Shown here in pieces: positions 25,298 through 33,519 of a DNA stretch of 64,000 nucleotides (its first letter is position 1; every line of letters starts with the position of its first letter). A program made the translations under genes and the position numbers. Origin of the DNA: Candidatus Effluviviaceae Genus I sp. (GTDB lineage Bacteria > Joyebacterota > Joyebacteria > Joyebacterales > Joyebacteraceae). The notes beneath the pieces were generated by a model that did no database searches, was not told the DNA's origin, and was given only the letters and a program-made list of their open reading frames with translations. The stretch lies in the NCBI GenBank assembly GCA_016867725.1, contig VGIX01000005.1:1-64000 (forward strand), given 5' to 3'.

Positions 25298-27055
25298 TCA
25301 CTCCGAGAGGTCCGACCGCTCCATCTCCGCCTCGAGCAGCTGGCGCTCGTGGATGCCGGCGTACAGGCCGCCCAGCGCGAGAAGCTCCGCGTGCGTCCCG
25401 CGCTCGATGATGCGGCCGTCGTCCAGCACGATGATCTGATCCGCTCCCTTGATGGACGACACGCGGTGGGACACGATGACGGCCGTGCGGCCGCGCAGCG
25501 CGTCCTTGAGCTCCCGCTGGATCGTCTCCTCGGTCGCCGTGTCCACCGACGAAAGCGCGTCGTCGAGCAGCACGATGGCCGGGTCGGTCAGGAGCCCCCG
25601 CGCGATCGCGATGCGCTGCTTCTGCCCGCCGGACAGCGTGACCCCGCGTTCCCCGACGACGGTGTCGAGCCCCGCGGGGAACTCCTCGACCTCATCGAGG
25701 ATCCCCGCCACGCGGGCGACGCTCCGCACCCGCTCCTCGGTCGCGTCCGGCGCGCCGAAGCGGATGTTCTCCCGGATCGTGTCCGAGAACAGGAACGTGT
25801 CCTGCGGGACGTAGCCGACGGCGGCGCGGACCCCGCAGACCGTGAGCTCGGAGACGTCGCGGCCGTCCAGCATCACGCGCCCGCTGCCCGTGTCGTAGAG
25901 GCGCGCGATGAGGCTGCAGAGCGTGCTCTTGCCCGACCCCGTCCGGCCGATCACCCCGAGGCTCGTCCCCGCGGGGACGTGGAAGCTCACGTCCTTGAGC
26001 GCCGGCTCGAGCCCTTCCTCGTACCGGAACGTCACGGCGTCGAACCGGATGTCGCCGCTGATCCGCCCCGGGTCCGCGGCGCCGTCCCGGTCGCGGACCT
26101 CAGGCTCGGTCGTGAGGATCCTGTTGATCCTGTCCATCGACGCGGCGCCCCGCTGCATGATGTTGACGACCCACCCCATCGCCATCATCGGCCACGTGAG
26201 AATGCCGAGGTAGCTCGTGAACGCCACGAGATCTCCGGTCGTGATCGACCCGAGCATCACGCTGCGTCCGCCGAAGTAGATCACGATGACCACGCTCATG
26301 CTGGACAGCAGCGTGATGAACGGGAAGAACGCGCCCCAGACACGCACCAGCTCGACGTTCTTCCCGATGTACTCGCGGCCCACCGACGACAGGCGTTCGA
26401 GCTCGTACGGCTCCTGCGAATACGCCTTCACGACGCGTATGCCCGCGATGCTCTCGCGGACGCGCTCGGTGAGGTCGGAGAACGTCGCCTGCACCTTCTC
26501 GAACCGGTGATGCAGTAGCCGTCCCGCCTTCAGCGTGAAGAACGCGATGAACGGCATCGGCACCAGCGCGAGCAGCGTCAGGCGCACGTTCAGCGCGAGC
26601 ATGAAGCCGACGGTCGCGAGCCCGAGGATCAGCGCGTCCGTGAGGGCCACGATGCCGATGCCCGACGCCATGCGGACGGCCTCAATATCGTTGGTCGCGT
26701 GCGCCATGAGGTCGCCGGTCTTCGTCGTCGCGAAGTAGCGCGCCGAGAGCCTGTGCAGATGACGGAAGATGTCGTTCCTGAGGTCTTCCTCGATGTGCCG
26801 CGAGGTGCCGATGATCAGGAACCGCCAGTAGAAGCGCAGGCCGGCGATGCCGAGAGCGAGCCCGACGACGAGAAGCCCGTACCGCCCCAGCCCCCGCCCG
26901 TCGAGCGTGCCGCTCGTGAGGCCGTCGACCGCGTGCTTGATGATCCGGGGGATCGCCAGCTGCATGCCGTCGACAACGAGGAGCGCGGTGATCCCGACGA
27001 TCACCGCCCACTTGTACCTGGCGAACCGTGTCAGGATGCCCTTGAGGCTTCCCAT
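25298..27055 (-). CDS. ABC exporter half-transporter, degenerate-site subunit
   Basis: 585 residues from ATG 27055. The 604-residue frame adds nineteen Pro/Arg-rich residues without a ribosome-binding site. Six-helix transmembrane domain, then ATPase with Walker A GRTGSGKST, signature LSGGQ and Walker B IVLLDDALSSVD. The second acidic residue of Walker B is Asp instead of Glu, which marks a degenerate, non-hydrolytic site. Together with the downstream gene it makes a heterodimer of the TM287/288, LmrCD or BmrCD kind. The two coding regions are separated by four bases. The leader, about 137 bases from a near-consensus promoter, contains an 11-bp hairpin. Confidence 0.93.
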   Translation of the reverse strand: MGSLKGILTRFARYKWAVIVGITALLVVDGMQLAIPRIIKHAVDGLTSGTLDGRGLGRYGLLVVGLALGIAGLRFYWRFLIIGTSRHIEEDLRNDIFRHLHRLSARYFATTKTGDLMAHATNDIEAVRMASGIGIVALTDALILGLATVGFMLALNVRLTLLALVPMPFIAFFTLKAGRLLHHRFEKVQATFSDLTERVRESIAGIRVVKAYSQEPYELERLSSVGREYIGKNVELVRVWGAFFPFITLLSSMSVVIVIYFGGRSVMLGSITTGDLVAFTSYLGILTWPMMAMGWVVNIMQRGAASMDRINRILTTEPEVRDRDGAADPGRISGDIRFDAVTFRYEEGLEPALKDVSFHVPAGTSLGVIGRTGSGKSTLCSLIARLYDTGSGRVMLDGRDVSELTVCGVRAAVGYVPQDTFLFSDTIRENIRFGAPDATEERVRSVARVAGILDEVEEFPAGLDTVVGERGVTLSGGQKQRIAIARGLLTDPAIVLLDDALSSVDTATEETIQRELKDALRGRTAVIVSHRVSSIKGADQIIVLDDGRIIERGTHAELLALGGLYAGIHERQLLEAEMERSDLSE

Positions 27056-27117
27056 ACGCTCATCCGGCCGCGGTGCGGGCCGGTCCCGGGGGCGAAGGCC
27101 TGGGTGCCGCAACAGAG

Positions 27118-27142
27118 CCGCTCCGCACGCTGTGCGGAGCGG
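27118..27142. repeat. Perfect 11-bp hairpin in the ABC exporter 5' leader
   Basis: CCGCTCCGCAC (27118-27128), loop GCT, GTGCGGAGCGG (27132-27142). It lies between the mapped promoter (27199-27227) and the ATG at 27055. No U-tract follows. It may pause transcription, stabilise the leader or bind a regulator, but its action is not shown by sequence. Confidence 0.6.
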
Positions 27143-27198
27143 GAGGCCATCCGATACCCGTCCGTGATTGCTGGAGTGAGAGCCTGTGCGGCAGCGCG

Positions 27199-27227
27199 AT
27201 TCTAGGGGCTCGTTCGGGGCGTGTCAA
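27199..27227 (-). promoter_or_regulatory. Promoter of the ABC exporter operon
   Basis: Minus strand TTGACA (27222-27227), 17-bp spacer, TAGAAT (27199-27204). One of the best sigma70-like matches in the window. Confidence 0.7.
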
Positions 27228-27494
27228 GGCAGCGGCCCGCCCGCTGCCCGAGGCCCGAAAAAGGCGAAAGGGGAGACGGAGGCCGATGCGGCACCTCGTG
27301 CCTTCTCCCCTTCCACCAGCGATGAAGAGCCGTTGGTGAGGCGGCTCCGGGCCTCGAGGGAGGCCACTTGAGGAAGCGTCAGCCGCAAACGCCAGCCGGT
27401 TGCCTGTATGCGAGTTGCGTCACATCGGCGCCCGGGGGGCGAGGCGGTTGGCGACACGGATACAACAAGCCGCACATTCCTGTCAATACGAAAA
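27228..27494. other. Gene-free stretch with weak promoter and T-rich stop signal
   Basis: No convincing coding region. On the minus strand a TTGACA (27481-27486) is followed by TGTATC (16-bp spacer, with an upstream TG making it an extended -10). About 200 bases on, a weak GC-rich stem (GAG near the start pairing with CTC) precedes CGCCTTTTTC (A5 at 27258-27262 on the plus strand). This could be a second promoter for the ABC operon, the end of the upstream gene's transcript, or a small RNA. Nothing else is seen. Confidence 0.3.
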
Positions 27495-28208
27495 TCACCG
27501 AGGGCGACCATCCTCGGCAGTTCCGTTGATGACGTACGCCGAGTAACTGATGTTCCGCGCGCCCCTCTTCCTCCCCAGCACAAGCCCAGCACGCACCTCA
27601 CCGGCGTGGCTTCTGAGGAGCGAGAACCCCGAAGGCCCGGGCGCGAAGCGCTTGTCGAGGAGGATCTCCGTGATGGGAAAGGGCGGCGCGGAGACGCGCC
27701 CCGAGACCCTGACGAGGGAGCAGTCCACGCGCGACACCCAGACGTGCCCGTCCAGGTGATGCCTGTCGCGCACGATCGCCTCGGCAGCGAGCCGGTAGCA
27801 GTCCACGCCGTCGAGAGTCTCCTCGCCATCGAGGCGAACGCGATACTCGGAGGGGTCAAGAGACGGACCGACGAGGGTTGCCAGCGTGTACTCCCCCGCC
27901 GGATAGGACAGGTTCGACGCCAGCACCTCGCGCGTCATGCCCTCGGCGGCGGCGTACTGCAGAACGGCGCGCGCGTGAAGCGTCCTCCCGTCCGCCTGGG
28001 GCTCGTACATGTCCTGCTGCACGCTGAGGCTCTCGATCGTGCCCAGCGCGCGGCGGATGTGCGCGTTGTGCCGCTCGACGATCGAGGCCACGTCCGCTTC
28101 GTGGTCGGTCGCGCGCAGCGGACAGGACGACAGGACGAGGACGCTCGCCGACAGCGCGACCGCCAGCGCCCAGCAGACCGTGGGGAGATGCCGTGCTTCC
28201 GGCTTCAT
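27495..28208 (-). CDS. Secreted LolA-like outer-membrane lipoprotein-sorting family protein
   Basis: 237 residues from ATG 28208. A signal peptide (WALAVALSASVLVLSSC) ends in a possible lipobox LSSC, so it may be a lipoprotein. The mature part starts with IVERHNAHIRRALGTIESLSVQQDMYEP and continues as alternating strands with CYRLAAEAI and HLDGHVWVSRVDCSLVRVSG. This arrangement is like the LolA/LppX half-barrel fold seen in the outer-membrane lipoprotein-sorting family, proposed to bind lipid in the periplasm. The family call rests on the strand pattern, so is tentative. A promoter sits with its -10 only eight bases before the ATG and no ribosome-binding site is visible, so the mRNA may be leaderless. 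The ATG at 28238 lies upstream of the -10 element and is rejected. Confidence 0.7.
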   Translation of the reverse strand: MKPEARHLPTVCWALAVALSASVLVLSSCPLRATDHEADVASIVERHNAHIRRALGTIESLSVQQDMYEPQADGRTLHARAVLQYAAAEGMTREVLASNLSYPAGEYTLATLVGPSLDPSEYRVRLDGEETLDGVDCYRLAAEAIVRDRHHLDGHVWVSRVDCSLVRVSGRVSAPPFPITEILLDKRFAPGPSGFSLLRSHAGEVRAGLVLGRKRGARNISYSAYVINGTAEDGRPR

Positions 28209-28216
28209 GAGGCGGG

Positions 28217-28245
28217 ACTCTAGCGGGCCCGGCGGCATGTGTCAA
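28217..28245 (-). promoter_or_regulatory. Promoter of the LolA-like gene, giving a near-leaderless mRNA
   Basis: Minus strand TTGACA (28240-28245), 17-bp spacer, TAGAGT (28217-28222). The ATG begins nine bases after the -10, implying a leader of two or three bases. Confidence 0.55.
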
Positions 28246-28305
28246 TCCGCCGCGGGTCTCCGGCCCCCACCACGCTACGGACGCCCCCGCAGGATCGCCC
28301 CGAGC

Positions 28306-28335
28306 TTGACGCCCTGCAGGCGCGGCGCGCATACT
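28306..28335 (+). promoter_or_regulatory. Promoter of the FG-GAP propeller gene
   Basis: TTGACG (28306-28311), 18-bp spacer, CATACT (28330-28335), 40 bases before ATG 28376. Confidence 0.45.
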
Positions 28336-28375
28336 CCGGGGCGATGCGCGCTTCGCTTCCGAACCGGAGGAACCG

Positions 28376-29908
28376 ATGCTGAGAACGTCGGCGCCGCTGG
28401 CCGCGGCAATGGTCGCCGCACTGCCGCTCTGCCCTGGGACCGTCCGCGCCTCGAGGACGATCGATCTGGCCGGACAGACATGGCCGGTCATCGTCGGGAC
28501 GCAGCAGGAGGAGCAGTTCGGCTATGCCGCCGCGGCCGGGGACCTCGACGGCGACGGGCGGCCCGAGGTCGTCGTGGGCGCACCGGGCCGCAGGAGCGAC
28601 AGCGACCACCACCTCGGCGCGGTGTACGTGCTCGGCGGCGCCGCGCTGGCAGACGCCCGGGGGCAGGTCCGAGCGGCCGACGTGGCGCTGTCCGTCATCG
28701 TCGGTCCCCCGACGCACGCCCGGTTCGGGGCGTCGATCGCCGTCGCCGATCTCGACGGCGACGGCCTCTCCGACGTCGTCGTCGGCGCGCCGTCCGAGGG
28801 CGAGGGCCCGCACGTCGAGCGCGGCAGCGTGTACGTGTTCTTCAGCAAGCCGGGCCAGCCCTCGCCCCGCACGGCGCTGGAAGCAGACCTGACGATCCGC
28901 GGCGAGCGAGCCGGCGACACGTTCGGCACGTCCGTGCTCGCCGCGGACATCGACGGCGACGGGACCGTCGACCTCGTCGCCTCGGCGGCGCGCGCCGGCG
29001 CGCCCGCGCGCCCCGGCGCAGGCGCGGTGTACGTGGTGGACGGCGCAGCGCTCCGCGGCGGCCGGGGCGAGATGGGCATCTCGGGGCTCGCGCGCGCGGT
29101 CATCGAGGGCGACCGGCCCGGGGACTCGCTGAGCGCGCTCGCGGTCGGCGACTTCGACGGCGACGGCCGCGTGGATCTGGCGCTGGGCGCTCCCCTGTCG
29201 GACGGACCCTCCGGGGGCCGCACCGACGCCGGAGCCGTGTACGTCGTTCCGACAGGTCGTCTTGCAGGCGGGAGAGCCGGCGTCTCGAGGACTGCGGCGG
29301 CCACCGTCCTGGGGGGCCGCGAACGCGGCTTCCTTGGCAGGACGATCGCAGCGGCGGACATCGATGACGACGGCATCGCCGACCTCCTCGTGCCGGCGCA
29401 CGCGTCCAGCGGCGAGACGAAGGAGGAGAGCGTCATCGGCGAGGCGTTCGTGCTCTTCGGGAGCGCGTCGGGATCGCCGGCGCCCCTCGACCTGGCCACC
29501 GCCGGCACGCCGGTGTTCAGGGGCCTGTCGCGCTGGGACATCTTCGGGTTCGCCGTGATGCTGGCCGACATGAACGGCGACGGCCAGGCGGACATCGTTG
29601 CGTCCGCGCCGTTCGCCGGCGGCGACGGGGACTCGCGCCCGCGGTGCGGGGAGGTCTGCGTGTTCTGGGGAGGCGTCCGATCGGTCGTGAGAGCGAAGGC
29701 CGGCTCCTCGGAGCTGGCGGACATCCGGATCGTCGGGGCCGGCGAGCGCGATGCGATCGGAAGCTGCCTCATCGCGGTCCGCGCCGGCGGCGCGAAGACC
29801 CCCGACCTCTTGATCGGGGCGCCCGACGCCCCCGTGACGTCGGGGTGCGGCGACCGCTGCGGGAAGCTCATCGTCGTGCCGGCGGCCGCCGGCCTCGGCG
29901 GGAGGTGA
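28376..29908 (+). CDS. Secreted FG-GAP/integrin-alpha-like beta-propeller protein
   Basis: 510 residues; ATG 28376 follows GGAGG by six bases. A signal peptide (LAAAMVAALPLCPGTVRA) precedes seven repeats. Most carry a calcium-binding loop: DLDGDGRPEVVVGAP, DLDGDGLSDVVVGAP, DIDGDGTVDLVASA, DFDGDGRVDLALGAP, DIDDDGIADLLVPA and DMNGDGQADIVASAP. The last repeat lacks the Asp-rich loop but keeps DLLIGAP. Seven repeats match a closed seven-bladed propeller as in integrin alpha subunits and GPI-phospholipase D. It is a Ca-stabilised extracellular or periplasmic protein. There is no FlgD tail or PEP-CTERM signal, unlike its secreted neighbours. Enzymatic activity cannot be inferred. Confidence 0.9.
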   Translation: MLRTSAPLAAAMVAALPLCPGTVRASRTIDLAGQTWPVIVGTQQEEQFGYAAAAGDLDGDGRPEVVVGAPGRRSDSDHHLGAVYVLGGAALADARGQVRAADVALSVIVGPPTHARFGASIAVADLDGDGLSDVVVGAPSEGEGPHVERGSVYVFFSKPGQPSPRTALEADLTIRGERAGDTFGTSVLAADIDGDGTVDLVASAARAGAPARPGAGAVYVVDGAALRGGRGEMGISGLARAVIEGDRPGDSLSALAVGDFDGDGRVDLALGAPLSDGPSGGRTDAGAVYVVPTGRLAGGRAGVSRTAAATVLGGRERGFLGRTIAAADIDDDGIADLLVPAHASSGETKEESVIGEAFVLFGSASGSPAPLDLATAGTPVFRGLSRWDIFGFAVMLADMNGDGQADIVASAPFAGGDGDSRPRCGEVCVFWGGVRSVVRAKAGSSELADIRIVGAGERDAIGSCLIAVRAGGAKTPDLLIGAPDAPVTSGCGDRCGKLIVVPAAAGLGGR

Positions 29909-29960
29909 CGCGCCGCGCCGGCCCCTGCCCGACCCGCAGCGCCTGCAGGACCGAAGAAGC

Positions 29961-29988
29961 GCGGGGGCGGTCATCCGACCGCCCCCGC
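29961..29988. terminator. Bidirectional terminator-like hairpin
   Basis: A 12-bp perfect stem, GCGGGGGCGGTC (29961-29972) and GACCGCCCCCGC (29977-29988), with loop ATCC, between the converging propeller and metalloprotease-like genes. No run of T on either strand, so termination would not be classically intrinsic. Confidence 0.55.
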
Positions 29989-30022
29989 TCGCGTCCTGAG
30001 TGGGTAATCCCCGGCCCTTCGA

Positions 30023-31810
30023 CTACTTGAGCATCAGGAGCTTGCCGCTCGCCGTGAGCCCGTCAACGTCCAGCTTCGCGAAGTAGACGCCGGCAGCAAC
30101 GGGCGCTCCGCCATCGTCGCGGCCGTCCCACACGGCCGTCCCGTCGCCCGCCGCCCTGTGCGCGCTCACGAGCTTGCGGACCTCGCGCCCGGCCACGTCG
30201 TAGATCGTGATGTCGACGAGGCCGCCGCCGGTCGGCACGGTGTACGCGATGGCCGTCGACGCCGAGAACGGGTTGGGGCTCGCGGCCTTGAGCGCAAGAT
30301 CGAACACCGCATCCTCGACGCCGGTGTCGACCTCGTCCACGCTGTACGTGTAGCTCATGTCGTTGACGCTCGTGCTGAGGTTCGACACGACGAGGCACAC
30401 GTACGCCTTCTGGTTCCACTCGTTGACGGTGATCTCGCCGTTGCCGAACCCGTTGAGCGGGATGCCGCCGTACTCGTAGCCCATCGTCCCGCCCAGCCTG
30501 ACGTAGTTGATGTCGGCGGCGTTCGGGCTCGAGTTCATATTGGGGCCGTCGTAGGCGACGCGCAGCCCGTCCAGCCCCGACGAGGCGTACGAGAACCGGA
30601 TGTAGTTGCAGCCCAGATGGTCCGGCTTCAGTGACGCGCTCGGCGCGCCGCTCACGATCGGGTACGAGTTGTACACCGCCTGCATCGGTGCGAGCGTCCA
30701 GGTGCCGCCCTCTTCGTAGTGGCTCCCGTCGTTGCGGTTCCCTGTGAAGAAGTTCCAGATGCTGAACCTGCGGACCTCGTCCTTGAGGCTGGTGCCGTAG
30801 CTCTGGAGCGCGATGTTCATGTTGGTGAACGTTGCCGTGCCGGCCTCACACTGGTACCAGATGGCCGGGACGATCGCGTTGCCGTACACCTCGCTCAGGC
30901 AGAAGTTCCAGATGCACGCGCCGTAGATCCTGAGCCCGCCGGTGGTGTTCGCGTCGAGCGCGTAGTACGGGTAGTTCAGGAAGGACGAGACGTACTGCCG
31001 GTAGTCGTTGATGCTGTCGTAGACGATGTCCTCGACCCACGTCGAGGTCGCTTCCTTGTACCACGTGTCCTCGTCGACGTCGTGGGCGAACTGGCAGGAG
31101 TGGTTGAACTCGTGGGCGACCGTCACCTTCATCGGGTCCTGGGGATTGGGGTATCCGAACCCGGCGTAGTCATTGTCGATGACGACGAAGCTCGTGGCGT
31201 CGTTCTGCGGGGTCGAGGGCTCGTAGTACTCGCCCTGGCAGTATCCGTACACCCCGGACAGGGCCCGAACGTAGATGTCGTACCGCCCGTCACCCCCGTT
31301 GTCCGGGAAGCCCGCGTCGCTCGGCGGCTGGCGGAACCCCAGCGTCCCCACCTCCACCGTCCAGCTGTTCTCCGCGGCCGTCGCGATCGCGTCGCGGTAG
31401 GTCGTGTCGGGCCAGTTCAGGATCTTGTGCGTTCCGCTGGTGTCGTAGTGGATCCGGAAGTGCTCGGTGTCGATGTAGGTCATCGCCGTCGGGCGCGCGC
31501 GGAGCGACCGGATCTCCTCCGCAACACCCGCCGACAGGGTCGGGAGCGCCCTCTCGATGTAGGCGATGGTCGGGTTCCCGCACTTGTCGATGAGACCGCC
31601 CCGGTACTCCTCGGGCAGATTCCACGGCGCGTACACCGAGTATGCCTTGAGGAGGACGGCCTGTTCGCCGTCGAGCGCTCCGCGCTGAACCTCCGAGTCT
31701 ATGAACGCCAGCGTGGTCATCTGCGCCCGGTCCGTGTGGGCCCCCTCAGCCGTGGCCACCGCGACAAGGAACAGAAGCGTCAACACTCCGAGCGCAGCAT
31801 GCGTTCGCAT
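30023..31810 (-). CDS. Secreted metalloprotease-like protein (MXAN_6640 type) with FlgD-like tail
   Basis: 595 residues from ATG 31810, with GGAGG seven bases upstream. The longer frame to 32017 overlaps the radical SAM gene. Signal peptide ALGVLTLLFLVAVATAEGA. Around residue 233 is HEFNH in KVTVAHEFNHSCQ, an HEXXH zinc-binding site. Downstream the EATSTWVEDIVYD segment offers a third ligand Glu. These features occur in the MXAN_6640 family of putative surface metalloproteases. The C-terminal 80 residues are a FlgD-like domain beginning SPNPFSAST and ending LLMLK, like three other proteins here. The protein would act outside the cell, but the substrate is unknown. The promoter overlaps the end of the radical SAM gene. 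Confidence 0.85.
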   Translation of the reverse strand: MRTHAALGVLTLLFLVAVATAEGAHTDRAQMTTLAFIDSEVQRGALDGEQAVLLKAYSVYAPWNLPEEYRGGLIDKCGNPTIAYIERALPTLSAGVAEEIRSLRARPTAMTYIDTEHFRIHYDTSGTHKILNWPDTTYRDAIATAAENSWTVEVGTLGFRQPPSDAGFPDNGGDGRYDIYVRALSGVYGYCQGEYYEPSTPQNDATSFVVIDNDYAGFGYPNPQDPMKVTVAHEFNHSCQFAHDVDEDTWYKEATSTWVEDIVYDSINDYRQYVSSFLNYPYYALDANTTGGLRIYGACIWNFCLSEVYGNAIVPAIWYQCEAGTATFTNMNIALQSYGTSLKDEVRRFSIWNFFTGNRNDGSHYEEGGTWTLAPMQAVYNSYPIVSGAPSASLKPDHLGCNYIRFSYASSGLDGLRVAYDGPNMNSSPNAADINYVRLGGTMGYEYGGIPLNGFGNGEITVNEWNQKAYVCLVVSNLSTSVNDMSYTYSVDEVDTGVEDAVFDLALKAASPNPFSASTAIAYTVPTGGGLVDITIYDVAGREVRKLVSAHRAAGDGTAVWDGRDDGGAPVAAGVYFAKLDVDGLTASGKLLMLK

Positions 31811-31867
31811 GGTCCAACCTCCAATCATGGAACCGAGCCCCACAGCCGTGGTCTCCGTCGAGGTACC

Positions 31868-31896
31868 ATTGTAACACAGCCTGCAGGGTCGGTCAA
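31868..31896 (-). promoter_or_regulatory. Promoter of the metalloprotease-like gene
   Basis: Minus strand TTGACC (31891-31896), 17-bp spacer, TACAAT (31868-31873), about 58 bases upstream of the ATG. The -35 overlaps the radical SAM stop codon. Confidence 0.65.
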
Positions 31897-33404
31897 GGAG
31901 GGCTCGATGCGCGGCCGGCGGCGATCTCCCGGACGCGTCGCTGTCCGGGGACGAGGCCCCGCGCCCGCGCCCACCGCTCGAGGTGTTCCCTCTCGAGCGC
32001 CCACTGCGCCCTGACACGCGCGCCGTGACGGTGCCACTCCGACGCGGGATTGTCGTAGTGGTCCGACAACCACTGCGGGTCGGTGATCTCGTGCATCCGG
32101 GCCGCGTACCGGTCGAGGTGCGCCACGATCGCCGGGTCCTCGATGACGGTCTCGGCCCCTTCGTGGCTCGGCGCCGCCCCGAAGCGCTTGACGAGGCGAC
32201 GGAGAACCTGGGGGTTGTCGATGATCATGCACGGCGCGTAGACGTTCTTGATGTCGGAGTACGGCTGCTCGTAGCGAATGGCCCTGAAGAGGTCACACGT
32301 GAGGATCTGGCGCAGCGGCGACCGTCGCACGTTCCCCACTGAGAAGTGGCAGAACACGCACGGTTCGACGTTGCCGTTCGCGGTCACGTGGAAGTAGACG
32401 CGGCCGCCGGCCATGCACCCGCCGATGTACTGCCCGTCGTTCCAGAAGTCCCCTACGAAGATGGGTCTGGCGCGCCGGATCTCGGCCGCGCGCGCGCGAA
32501 GCGCCACGCGCTGTTCGGGCGTGCTCATCAGTCCCACGTCAGGCCGGCGCCCGACGGGAATGTACTGGAACAACCACGCGAACCGGGCGCCTCTGGCGAT
32601 GTAGTGGTCGATGAACTCGTCGCTCTGCACGGTGTCGTGGTTGTGCCTGGTGACCGTGACGGAGATGCCGAACAGAAGAGCCCGCTCGCGCAACCTGTCC
32701 ATGGCGGCGATCGCCCGGTCGAAGACGCCGGGACCTCTGCGGATCTCCGTTTCCTCGCGATAGCCCTCGACGCTGATGGCGGGGATCACGTTCCCGACGG
32801 AGAGCAGCCGGTCCGCGACGCGGTCATCGATCAGCGTGCCGTTCGTGTACACCTGGAAGAGCGCGTCGTGGTGTTCCTCACAGATCTCCAGAAGATCGCC
32901 GCGCACGAACGGCTCTCCGCCTGAGACCGTGAAGAAGTACATGCCCAGTTCCTTGCACTGGCGGATGACGCCGTCGAACTCCTCGGTGGTGAGCTCGCCG
33001 CCCTTCTCGTACTCGAACGCGTAGCAGCCGCTGCACCGCAGATTGCAGCGCATCGTCGGACTGATGACCGCGAAGGTCGGCGGGAGCCAGCCCTCGTCCT
33101 CGAGGACCTGGTACCTGCGGGATCCGCCCAGGATCCCCCAGTTCACGAGCAGGTTCTCGATGACGCGCTGTCTCTGGACGGGAGCGAGGTCAAAGAACCC
33201 GCGCACGACCTCGGCGGTCATGCCCGTGCGCAGCGCGTGGCGGAAGCGGTCGGCGTAGGACCGGATGTTGGGGTTCGGGATGATCTTCGCGGCCCAGAGC
33301 AGGATCCGGTCGATGTCCTCCGCGCTCAGACGGCTCCCCCAGGAGCCGAGCTGTCGCAGGAGGTGCGACTTGAAGGTGTCCTGAAACCCTCCCCGTGTCT
33401 GCAT
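31893..33404 (-). CDS. Radical SAM enzyme with C-terminal Cys-rich (SPASM-like) region
   Basis: 503 residues from ATG 33404. The [4Fe-4S] motif RCNLRCSGC (Cys120, Cys124, Cys127) and the SAM-binding GGEP motif (TVSGGEPFVRGD) are both present. A helical N-terminal domain of about 110 residues (LLWAAKIIPNPNIRSYADRF) precedes the TIM barrel. After the barrel are extra cysteines (GGCMAGG, EPCVFCHF, APCMIID) where SPASM/Twitch clusters would bind, so it may carry auxiliary Fe-S clusters. No peptide substrate gene is adjacent. A TetR gene lies upstream in the same direction with a 115-base gap, so the pair is probably one operon under TetR control. Confidence 0.9.
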   Translation of the reverse strand: MQTRGGFQDTFKSHLLRQLGSWGSRLSAEDIDRILLWAAKIIPNPNIRSYADRFRHALRTGMTAEVVRGFFDLAPVQRQRVIENLLVNWGILGGSRRYQVLEDEGWLPPTFAVISPTMRCNLRCSGCYAFEYEKGGELTTEEFDGVIRQCKELGMYFFTVSGGEPFVRGDLLEICEEHHDALFQVYTNGTLIDDRVADRLLSVGNVIPAISVEGYREETEIRRGPGVFDRAIAAMDRLRERALLFGISVTVTRHNHDTVQSDEFIDHYIARGARFAWLFQYIPVGRRPDVGLMSTPEQRVALRARAAEIRRARPIFVGDFWNDGQYIGGCMAGGRVYFHVTANGNVEPCVFCHFSVGNVRRSPLRQILTCDLFRAIRYEQPYSDIKNVYAPCMIIDNPQVLRRLVKRFGAAPSHEGAETVIEDPAIVAHLDRYAARMHEITDPQWLSDHYDNPASEWHRHGARVRAQWALEREHLERWARARGLVPGQRRVREIAAGRASSPP

Positions 33405-33519
33405 GGCTCTCTCACTCCTCCGCCGGCGAGTTCCCCGGGGGATCAGCAAGAGCGTCGTGCGCCCTGCCCGCCTCGCGCGCGGCACCCTCGGCCGCGGCGG
33501 CGGTGACAGGGCCCCCGGG

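Noticed and set aside
27224-27859. A 211-residue minus-strand frame in the gap upstream of the ABC exporter
   Set aside because: Overlaps the LolA-like gene in another frame, is Arg- and Ser-rich without start signal, and the gap part has no conserved pattern.
29961-29988. Reading the GC-rich inverted repeats as members of an interspersed repeat family
   Set aside because: Stems at 22304, 29961, 34362, 36909, 50275 and 61313 have different sequences, so they are individual terminators or hairpins rather than a dispersed repeat.
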